From Pseudobacteroides sp035370245 (lineage in GTDB: Bacteria > Bacillota > Clostridia > Acetivibrionales > DSM-2933), in NCBI GenBank assembly GCA_035370245.1, contig DAOOVO010000008.1, positions 1 to 64,000 of the forward strand: a DNA stretch of 64,000 nt, written 5' to 3'. This document shows, piece after piece, positions 26,270 to 32,976 of this stretch. The translations under genes were made by a program, and so were the position numbers. The notes beneath the pieces are model-generated. The model did no database searches, was not told where the DNA came from, and saw only the letters and a list, made by a program, of their open reading frames with translations. Position 1 is the first letter of the stretch, and each line of letters begins with the position of its first letter.

Positions 26270-27096
26270 AGAATGAAAACATGTTTCATAATGATTGTGC
26301 AAATAAAAGTCCACATCAAAAAGACAAAGGATGTAAAGATGCCTGTTGTGGATTTTGCTGCACAAAATTGAAGAATTTCGGTGTAGTTATAGGAAAAACT
26401 GAGATATTAAGGGATGTAAATCTTCACATTCATTGTGGGGAGTTGACTGCCATAATAGGACCAAACGGTGCTGGAAAAAGCACTCTCTTAAAGGCTATGC
26501 TTGGCGATTTGAAGGCTACGGGTGAACTCAAATACATTGATGCAAAAGGCAGGCGTAACGGCAAACCTCTTATCGGTTATGTTCCTCAGTATCTAAATTT
26601 TGATGTTGGTTCGCCTACGAGTGTGCTTGATTTGTTCATGGCATGCCGTTTTAAATTTCCGGTGTGGCTTCATGCTCCTAAAAGGATTATAAGGCATGTA
26701 GAAGAAGCACTGTCAAGGGTGAAGGCTGATCAACTTATTAACAGAAGGCTCGGAGCACTATCGGGAGGAGAGCTCCAGAGAGTATTGCTGGCTCTTGCAC
26801 TCGATCCCATTCCCGATTTGTTGTTATTGGATGAACCGGTTTCAGGGATTGACCATAATGGATTGGCAATATTTTATGAAACAGTTTCACAGCTTAGAAA
26901 GAATTATGATCTGTCCATAATACTGATTTCCCATGACCTTGATCTTGTGTATAAATATGCGGACAGGGTTGTTTTGCTGAAAAAAACAGTTCTTGAAAAC
27001 GGTAAGCCTCAAGATGTTTTCCAAAGTGAGAATTTCAAAGAGGTGTTTTCACTAAAATGGAAAGATGCTGATGCACAGGGGAGGGAAGAACAATAA
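26266..27096 (+). CDS. znuC: Zinc ABC importer ATPase with Cys/His-rich N-terminal extension
   Basis: A 276-residue ATPase with Walker A GPNGAGKST, signature LSGGELQRV, Walker B LLLLDEPVSGID and SHDLD. Before the ABC domain is an extra segment of about 33 residues holding His8, Cys11, His17, Cys23, Cys27, Cys28, Cys31 and Cys32. The CCxxCC end looks like a metal site and is not part of the ABC fold. It could bind zinc on the cytosolic face, as buffer or sensor. Both gene junctions overlap (ATGA with znuA, TAATG with znuB). Confidence 0.88.
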   Translation: MKNENMFHNDCANKSPHQKDKGCKDACCGFCCTKLKNFGVVIGKTEILRDVNLHIHCGELTAIIGPNGAGKSTLLKAMLGDLKATGELKYIDAKGRRNGKPLIGYVPQYLNFDVGSPTSVLDLFMACRFKFPVWLHAPKRIIRHVEEALSRVKADQLINRRLGALSGGELQRVLLALALDPIPDLLLLDEPVSGIDHNGLAIFYETVSQLRKNYDLSIILISHDLDLVYKYADRVVLLKKTVLENGKPQDVFQSENFKEVFSLKWKDADAQGREEQ

Positions 27097-27935
27097 TGGA
27101 CATTTGGTACAGTATCATAGACATGCTTCCCTTTGAATGGACGGGACATACATTTATGAAAAATGCCTTGCTGGCAATTATACTTATTTCGCCTGTGTTC
27201 GGTATTCTAGGAACAATGGTTGTAAACAACAGGATGGCTTTTTTTTCCGATGCATTGGGGCATGGAGCATTTACCGGTGTGGCCATTGGCAGTATTATGG
27301 GCTTGGTTCAGCCTCTTTGGTCCGCTGTTATTTTTTCCGTTGTGTTTTCAATAGGAATCGCAGTAATAAAATACAGGAGTCGAATGGCAAGTGACACTGT
27401 AATAGGAGTGTTTTCGTCAACGGCGGTTGCATTGGGTATATTCATACAGACATCGGGCGGTAAGAGTTTTGGAAAAGCAATGACATATCTCATAGGCGAC
27501 ATATTGAGTATTCTTCCAAGCGAGATATTATTGGCATTTTTACTTTTGATTTTTATTACTGTATTATGGATTGTAATATTCAATAAGCTTATGGTAGTGA
27601 GCGTAAACCCATCTCTTGCGGGAAGCAGGGGAATACATACTTTTTGGAATGAACTTATTTTCAGCATGGTTATTGCGGTTGTGGTTACGGTATCCATGTC
27701 CTGGATTGGGCTTATGGTGATTAATTCATTTTTGGTTTTGCCTGCTGCGGCTGCGAGAAACATAGCAAAGAATCAGCGGCAGTATCATTTGTTGACGATT
27801 GTAATTTCTGTCGTATCAGGCATCTCTGGTCTTATTGCATCGTACTATATTGAAACAGCTTCCGGTGCTACCATTGTATTGATTGCTGCAGTTATATTCT
27901 TTGCAACATTTGTTTACAGGAAGAGGTTTGATTAA
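27096..27935 (+). CDS. znuB: Zinc ABC importer permease
   Basis: A 279-residue ABC-3 family permease with about eight membrane helices. Family wording includes 'RMAFFSDALGHGAFTGVAIG' and 'GLMVINSFLVLPAAAARNIAKN'. It completes the znuACB set. zur starts 41 bases downstream, probably on the same transcript. Confidence 0.9.
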   Translation: MDIWYSIIDMLPFEWTGHTFMKNALLAIILISPVFGILGTMVVNNRMAFFSDALGHGAFTGVAIGSIMGLVQPLWSAVIFSVVFSIGIAVIKYRSRMASDTVIGVFSSTAVALGIFIQTSGGKSFGKAMTYLIGDILSILPSEILLAFLLLIFITVLWIVIFNKLMVVSVNPSLAGSRGIHTFWNELIFSMVIAVVVTVSMSWIGLMVINSFLVLPAAAARNIAKNQRQYHLLTIVISVVSGISGLIASYYIETASGATIVLIAAVIFFATFVYRKRFD

Positions 27936-27976
27936 GGATTCTTAAGTATCTTGAAGATGGGAAAGGATGCATAGGC

Positions 27977-28414
27977 TTGGAAACAAAAAAATATAGAGAA
28001 TTATTAAAAAAAGAAAATTTGAGAAACACAAAACACAGAAATTCAATTCTTGAAGTTATTGAAGAAAACAGACAGCCCATGACTGCGGATACAATCTACG
28101 TAAAGCTTAGAGAACAAGGTGTATCCATAAGTCTTTCAACTGTTTATCGAGTTCTGGATACTTTAATAGGAAAAGGTCTCGTGGTTAAGACCAGTGTAAC
28201 CGATGATAATAAAGGACTTTATGAAATAAACACAATGGAGCACAAACACCACCTTTTATGCACAAAATGCAGGAAAATGCTTTCTGTGGATGGGTGCCCG
28301 CTCGAGGAATATGAAAAAATGCTGGAGGAGAAACTGGGTTTTTCAATTAAAGGTCACAAGTTGGAGATGTTTGGTTTGTGTGATAAATGCAAGGAAAATA
28401 ATACTGAGTACTGA
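27977..28414 (+). CDS. zur: Fur-family zinc uptake regulator
   Basis: A 145-residue Fur-family repressor. The winged helix (about 10-85) includes 'ISLSTVYRVLDTLIGKGLV', the recognition region. The dimer domain has HKHHLLC, the structural-zinc pairs CTKC and CDKC, and a regulatory His near 'IKGHKLEMFG'. The TTG start has AAAGGA 9 bases ahead. Zinc specificity is inferred from linkage to znuACB; PerR- or Fur-type specificity cannot be excluded on sequence alone. Confidence 0.85.
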   Translation: METKKYRELLKKENLRNTKHRNSILEVIEENRQPMTADTIYVKLREQGVSISLSTVYRVLDTLIGKGLVVKTSVTDDNKGLYEINTMEHKHHLLCTKCRKMLSVDGCPLEEYEKMLEEKLGFSIKGHKLEMFGLCDKCKENNTEY

Positions 28415-28458
28415 AACTAATTTTTGTTGTTTATTTCTTATTTATACAAATTAAGTAT

Positions 28459-28512
28459 ACAAACAAAGGGCTTTTGCACACTATCTTAAAGTAGTTTTGC
28501 ATCAGCCCGCTT
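28459..28512 (-). terminator. Terminator behind tRNA-Ala
   Basis: On the minus strand GGGC and ACTA pair with TAGT and GCCC in one interrupted hairpin, followed by TTTGTTTGT. It starts 7 bases after the tRNA 3' end. Confidence 0.55.
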
Positions 28513-28516
28513 TAAT

Positions 28517-28588
28517 GGAGACTATGGGATTTGAACCCACAACTTCTACAATGCCATTGTAGCACTCTCCCATTGAGTTAAGCCCCCG
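28517..28588 (-). tRNA. tRNA-Ala (GGC)
   Basis: A 72-base cloverleaf on the minus strand. The acceptor pair GGGGGCT/AGTCTCC contains the G3-U70 wobble that identifies alanine tRNAs. The anticodon arm is CTACA-ATGGCAT-TGTAG, giving anticodon GGC. The T arm holds GGGTTCAAATCCC. CCA is not encoded. Confidence 0.95.
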
Positions 28589-28596
28589 TGTAATTA

Positions 28597-29310
28597 TTAG
28601 TCAAAAACTTCTATAATACCAACTCTACCAAAACCATCAAAACTAACTCTTCGAAAAATAAGATATTCATATATTTCTGTCCATCTTTTGATATCAACGA
28701 CAGTAATGCAACCTGCAGAGACCATACCAGTGTGCAAATACCTATCGTCTACATAGCCGCCATCTAAATATGTTATCCTAAACCATGATGTTGCGTATTT
28801 TGTTTGATCTTTATAAGTGTTGCCATTTCTGGAGTGAGGCTCGTCAGGCATTTCCAAATAATATTTACCACTTGGAATGGCACCTTCTGAAGAAACGTTA
28901 TCATAACCACCAGATCCTGAAAAAGCGTTATATGTTTCTCCGTTAACCTCAAGCTTCTTTTTACTTTTATAGAATTTAAGCTCTGCCTTAGGCAGTGTCC
29001 TGTTTCTGGATGTTAGATAGGAGCCATACATCATGTTGAAGAAAGACTTCTTTTTTACAGATGCATGTTTCGTTTTATATTTACCTTCAAGTATGGTAAA
29101 GTAATCGCGTTCATCAGACTCAGCATATAATCTTACCCTAGTTCCTTGTGGAAGGTAAATAATAGTATTGCTGTCCTCTGAACGTACACGACGCCAACCA
29201 TCTTCTTTTGCTATATCAATAAAACATTCTCTAGACAAAGTTTTATTAGTTATATCGGCAGCTATTTTTTCACCAATTTTTTCACCCATTTTGCCAGCTA
29301 TTATTTGCAT
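28597..29310 (-). CDS. L,D-transpeptidase-like protein (DUF2778/YkuD type) without signal peptide
   Basis: A 237-residue protein. The C-terminal half (about 125-237) has 'GAIPSGKYYLEMP' and the catalytic pattern His193-Thr-Gly...Ser-Ala-Gly-Cys201 of the YkuD/DUF2778 cysteine transpeptidase fold. The N-terminal 25 residues (GKMGEKIGEKIAAD) form a small amphipathic or glycine-zipper-like helix, not a secretion signal. DUF2778 proteins are otherwise known as secreted wall-attacking effectors (Tlde1) or prophage-type enzymes. AGGGAG lies 9 bases before the ATG. The stop is 8 bases from tRNA-Ala, which would be co-transcribed. Function is inferred from the motif only. Confidence 0.7.
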   Translation of the reverse strand: MQIIAGKMGEKIGEKIAADITNKTLSRECFIDIAKEDGWRRVRSEDSNTIIYLPQGTRVRLYAESDERDYFTILEGKYKTKHASVKKKSFFNMMYGSYLTSRNRTLPKAELKFYKSKKKLEVNGETYNAFSGSGGYDNVSSEGAIPSGKYYLEMPDEPHSRNGNTYKDQTKYATSWFRITYLDGGYVDDRYLHTGMVSAGCITVVDIKRWTEIYEYLIFRRVSFDGFGRVGIIEVFD

Positions 29311-29554
29311 TTTTTTAATCTCCCTTATTCCAACTCTACTGTGAAAAAATCAATCAATTATCTTACATAGATAATTTTATAATAATACATATATATTTAT
29401 GTTGTCAAATGCAAATATAAAGTTATAAAGTAGTATTTATACGTATATAAGCTAATGCTAAAACCGTATGCTTGATGACAAAACAGCTTTAAAATGGTAA
29501 AATAACATAATTGGTTTACTAAATGGGTAAATTTATAGTTAAGGAGGAATGTAC

Positions 29555-30073
29555 ATGTTTGAACTGTTGAAATCCAGAAGAAGCATAAGAAAATTTCAGA
29601 ATAAAGAGATTGAGAAGGAAAAGATAGATACAATACTAAAAAGTGCACTCCTTTCACCTTCATCGAGATCAAGAAGGCCCTGGGAGTTTATTGTGGTGAC
29701 AGATAAGGAACTTTTAAAAAAACTTTCCCAATGTAGGGAACATAGCTCGGATTTTTTAGAAGGAGCACCTGTTGGGATAGTTGTTATTGCAGATCCGGAA
29801 GTTTGTGATGTATGGATAGAGGACGCTTCAATAGCAGCTATAATTATTCAGCTGTCTGCACAATCTCTTCAGCTGGGGTCATGCTGGATTCAAGTAAGAG
29901 ACAGATATCATTCCGAAAATGTTACAGCTGGCGACTATATAAAAGAAGTCTTGGGCATACCGTCAAGATATAACGTTGAGTGTATGATAGCCATAGGCTA
30001 TCCTGCAGAAAATAAAAAAGCATATGATATAAACGGTTTGCCTTATGGGAAAATTCATTATAACGGTTATTAA
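29555..30073 (+). CDS. Nitroreductase-family flavoprotein
   Basis: A 172-residue FMN oxidoreductase. It opens with LLKSRRSIRKFQNKEIEKEK, the family's FMN phosphate-binding segment, and has 'LLSPSSRSRRPWEFIVV' next. 'GSCWIQVRDR' and 'MIAIGYPAE' complete the pattern. The ATG at 29555 is chosen since AAGGAGG is 7 bases ahead; an ATG 6 bases earlier is too close. Substrate unknown. Confidence 0.85.
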   Translation: MFELLKSRRSIRKFQNKEIEKEKIDTILKSALLSPSSRSRRPWEFIVVTDKELLKKLSQCREHSSDFLEGAPVGIVVIADPEVCDVWIEDASIAAIIIQLSAQSLQLGSCWIQVRDRYHSENVTAGDYIKEVLGIPSRYNVECMIAIGYPAENKKAYDINGLPYGKIHYNGY

Positions 30074-30155
30074 TTCGTCATTGTAATTATATTGAAATAT
30101 ATTTTCATAATGGCTAAATTGAATACGGTTAAGTTGAATATTTTGGAGGAAATTG

Positions 30156-31280
30156 ATGATTCAGGAATTATTAAAAGCTTTTATACTCGTTTTCATAGCC
30201 GAAATGGGGGATAAGACACAGATTCTCGCTATGGCTTTTGCAACCAAATATCCAGCAAGAAAGGTATTGGCAGGGATTTTTGCTGGATGCTTGCTAAATC
30301 ATGGTTTGGCGGTTCTTTTGGGAAGCTCTGTTTCAAAGGTGATACCTTTAAACACCGTTCAGGTAATTGCAGGCTTTGCTTTTGTGCTCTTTGCACTGTG
30401 GACAATTAAGCCGGAATCGGATGAAGATGAGGATGAAAGCAAAAAATCCAGGTTCGGACCTGTTATTACTGTTGCAACTGCTTTTTTTATTGGGGAATTG
30501 GGGGACAAGACCCAGCTTACGGCTATTACCCTGGCAGCCGATGCAATGTATCCTCTTGTAATACTTGCAGGGACTGTTACCGGAATGGTGGCAACAGGAG
30601 GTTTAGGTATCATTGTTGGAAAGAAACTTGGGGATAAAATACCTGAATTTGGGATTAAAATTATTGCAGCCTCCGTATTTATGATGTTTGGTGTAACCAA
30701 GCTATATAACACTGTGCCTAAAGAATACCTTGAAATACAGTATATTTTGATTTTTGCCGCTTTAGTATCGATTACGGCTTTCATGTTTTTAAAATCCTCA
30801 TTGGCAAAAAGGAAAGAGGGCAAGGAGTCTTTGTTAAAAAAGACTTCGAGGGAGCTTTACAATTATTATAATCGGACAAGGGAACAGGTTGAGGATATAT
30901 GTCTCGGAGAAAATAAATGCGGAAAATGTAAGGGGAAAAATTGTATTATAGGATATACCAAATTATTAATAGAGAATGGTTTGGATGGAATGGGTTCGGT
31001 AAGTCTTGAATCCCTCGGAAAGGAATTGGGTAAAGGCAATGATAAAGACTACAATAGAGAGTTGGTTCTTCAAACATTAAGCAGCACTCTTCTGTTTATA
31101 AAAAATCATCCGGAAAATCCTGATGTAAAAAATTTACATGATATTAGGAAGAATCTTGAGATGATACTATTTGGCGAAAGCTTTGAAAATATAGATGACT
31201 GGAAGAAGTATGAAACGGATTTGAAAGCTATGGATAAAGATATTGCAGAAAAGCTCATATCAGAAATGAGAAAACAGTAA
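30156..31280 (+). CDS. GDT1/TMEM165-type cation transporter with Cys-containing C-terminal domain
   Basis: A 374-residue membrane protein. Two UPF0016 repeats carry the signature motifs EMGDKTQ (16-22) and ELGDKTQ (114-120), which form the cation path of Mn2+/Ca2+ transporters such as MneA and GDT1. Six or so helices end near residue 213. An additional cytosolic domain of about 160 residues follows and is absent from ordinary members (about 190-230 residues). It contains Cys249, Cys255, Cys258 and Cys263 in CLGENKCGKCKGKNC and then a helical part. The ATG at 30156 has GGAGG 6 bases ahead. Confidence 0.82.
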   Translation: MIQELLKAFILVFIAEMGDKTQILAMAFATKYPARKVLAGIFAGCLLNHGLAVLLGSSVSKVIPLNTVQVIAGFAFVLFALWTIKPESDEDEDESKKSRFGPVITVATAFFIGELGDKTQLTAITLAADAMYPLVILAGTVTGMVATGGLGIIVGKKLGDKIPEFGIKIIAASVFMMFGVTKLYNTVPKEYLEIQYILIFAALVSITAFMFLKSSLAKRKEGKESLLKKTSRELYNYYNRTREQVEDICLGENKCGKCKGKNCIIGYTKLLIENGLDGMGSVSLESLGKELGKGNDKDYNRELVLQTLSSTLLFIKNHPENPDVKNLHDIRKNLEMILFGESFENIDDWKKYETDLKAMDKDIAEKLISEMRKQ

Positions 31281-31317
31281 CTTGTCCGTTAAGCGGTGTA
31301 AGCTACATAAATAAACG

Positions 31318-31359
31318 CCAAAGCTGCAGAGAATAACGAGTTTCTCTGCAGCTTTGGCA
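31318..31359 (+). terminator. Strong hairpin after the GDT1-type gene
   Basis: A 17-bp stem GCCAAAGCTGCAGAGAA/TTCTCTGCAGCTTTGGC with a short loop, followed by ATTTGG rather than a long T-run. Confidence 0.65.
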
Positions 31360-31395
31360 TTTGGTGGTAATTATGTACTTTTTTAAGAAAACCGA

Positions 31396-31539
31396 TTAAC
31401 ATTTGCAGTTGTTGTTATATCCTCCGAATCCCCCGAAAATTCCAGGGCAGAAGCAAATAACAAGTATAAGGATTATAATAATCCAAAAAAAGTCACTTCC
31501 AAAGCCGAAAAAACCCCCGCATCCTCTTTCATTTTCCAT
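31396..31539 (-). CDS. Tiny glycine/cysteine-rich membrane protein
   Basis: A 47-residue protein. GGAG lies 8 bases before the ATG at 31539. A Gly/Phe-rich start (ERGCGGFFGFGS) leads to one strong membrane segment (FFWIIIILILVICF), then PGIFGGFGGYNNNCKC. Such short YjcZ-like proteins are common in spore formers. Another of the same design is encoded at 32750-32872. Confidence 0.6.
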   Translation of the reverse strand: MENERGCGGFFGFGSDFFWIIIILILVICFCPGIFGGFGGYNNNCKC

Positions 31540-31690
31540 TGAGCTCACTCCTTGTAATACTAATTACATTTCATAGTATGAAAAGCTCATAATAAAAGTT
31601 CCATATTAAAATATTTGTCTATCATAAAGGAACTTTTTTCTTATAATTATATATAATACCAATAGGCTATATAAATATGAGGTGCTCTTT

Positions 31691-32590
31691 ATGATAATAC
31701 CAATAAAGCTTGCAGGAGTTGCACTTGCGTGTAAAACGCTTCAGCTATACGGTGCTAGAAGAAATGACCATTCGATTCCACGTCCAAATTTAATTAGTGT
31801 ATTTTCACAGGCCATTGCATCAAAATTTAAGGCTAAACAAAGAAATACTCATGAAGACTATATGACTGTAATTACAAATACCATACCTCAGGAAGCGAGG
31901 CTTCTAACTCCTACATACAGGACAAATTCAAATGCTTATGAGCTTTGGGATATTGATGGGGACAGGGAAAACGAGCTTGTAACAAGTTACATACTTAACG
32001 ATGAGATCACTACTATTGTAATTAAAAATCAAAATGATTTATGGAATATTGCTTCCGAAATTAAGATTCCGGGAACGGCATTAAATTACAGGTCATTGGC
32101 TAATGTTGTGGGAAAAGGAAAACAGTTGCTTATTGGATATGAGGATAAAGACGGCAATAAGGAAATTGCTGCTTATACATTAAGTGACTATGATGCCAAA
32201 AAGCTATTTTCTCATAGGTACAACAAATTTGATTTTTTAAAGCTGCCTGATAGATACGGCGAGAATTCCAATAGTCATATGATATTCTGGAATAAAAACC
32301 AAAGAGGAAGTTACGATGTTGATATAAAAAGATGGGATGGTAATAGTCTTAAAGATCCTAAAAATTATAAGGATGTTTTAATAAAAGGAGTGTTACCCCT
32401 TTATGCCAAAAAGCTTAAGAGAAACCCGGAGAAGCCGGATAACTGGTATCGTTTTGCAGTAGCATTGGAGAATGCAGGCCTTAAAAAAGAGGCATTATAT
32501 ATAATAAAAAAAGCCAGGCTGCTGAAGTTATCAAATGAAGTATTGCAGGACTTTGATGAGCTGGAGCAAAAAATAAGACAATCGACATAA
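31691..32590 (+). CDS. Hypothetical protein with FG-GAP-like and TPR-like parts
   Basis: A 299-residue protein of unknown function. The ATG at 31691 lies 8 bases after GAGG. Residues 1-20 are mildly hydrophobic and may be an uncleaved signal. The middle has 'YELWDIDGDRENELVTSYI' and 'GYEDKDGNKEIAAYTL', Asp-rich loops like those of FG-GAP/VCBS beta-propeller repeats that can bind calcium. The end has a short TPR-like helix pair ('NPEKPDNWYRFAVALENAG'). A bidirectional terminator follows. Confidence 0.65.
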   Translation: MIIPIKLAGVALACKTLQLYGARRNDHSIPRPNLISVFSQAIASKFKAKQRNTHEDYMTVITNTIPQEARLLTPTYRTNSNAYELWDIDGDRENELVTSYILNDEITTIVIKNQNDLWNIASEIKIPGTALNYRSLANVVGKGKQLLIGYEDKDGNKEIAAYTLSDYDAKKLFSHRYNKFDFLKLPDRYGENSNSHMIFWNKNQRGSYDVDIKRWDGNSLKDPKNYKDVLIKGVLPLYAKKLKRNPEKPDNWYRFAVALENAGLKKEALYIIKKARLLKLSNEVLQDFDELEQKIRQST

Positions 32591-32645
32591 TAATTTTCAC
32601 AAAGTTATGCTGTAAACAAGGTACGTTAAAAGCAATGTGCACTAT

Positions 32646-32683
32646 AAACGATAACCCCCGCTTCATAACGGGGGTTATCGTTT
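32646..32683. terminator. Bidirectional intrinsic terminator
   Basis: A perfect 15-bp stem AAACGATAACCCCCG/CGGGGGTTATCGTTT with an 8-base loop. It separates the gene ending at 32590 from the minus-strand small ORF ending at 32750. Confidence 0.85.
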
Positions 32684-32749
32684 ATGTTCCTGAAATTAAG
32701 GTTTGATTCATGTGCAATAAAGCTGCTATTGATATTCGGAATAACTTTA

Positions 32750-32872
32750 TTAGCAGCCTACATTATCACATGCAGGTCCTGTACAGCCCCAGAAGAGCAA
32801 TAAGAACAGGATAATAAAGAATAAAATTTCCGAATTATCAAACAAACCGCCAAAACCTCTTTTTTCGCTCAT
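32750..32872 (-). CDS. Tiny glycine/cysteine-containing membrane protein
   Basis: A 40-residue protein starting MSEKRGFGGLFDNSE, then one membrane segment (ILFFIILFLLLFWGC) and a short tail TGPACDNVGC. GGAAG lies 7-8 bases before the ATG. The layout matches the 47-residue protein at 31396-31539, so they are probably diverged paralogues. Confidence 0.58.
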   Translation of the reverse strand: MSEKRGFGGLFDNSEILFFIILFLLLFWGCTGPACDNVGC

Positions 32873-32976
32873 TTATAACACTTCCATTCTAATATGAATA
32901 TTAATAGTATTTAAGCCTAATATAAAATATTCATAATTAGGATTTTAGTGCATGTACCATATTTATGTGAAAATCA

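Noticed and set aside
27308..27763. A 151-codon minus-strand frame inside znuB
   Set aside because: It mirrors the permease codons on the opposite strand and has no family features.
28517..29310. A genomic island ended by tRNA-Ala
   Set aside because: Only one gene adjoins the tRNA, with no integrase and no visible repeat of the tRNA end, so an island is not supported.
30359..30823. A 154-codon minus-strand frame inside the GDT1-type gene
   Set aside because: Its low-complexity serine run mirrors the Asp/Glu codons of the real gene, so it is a shadow.
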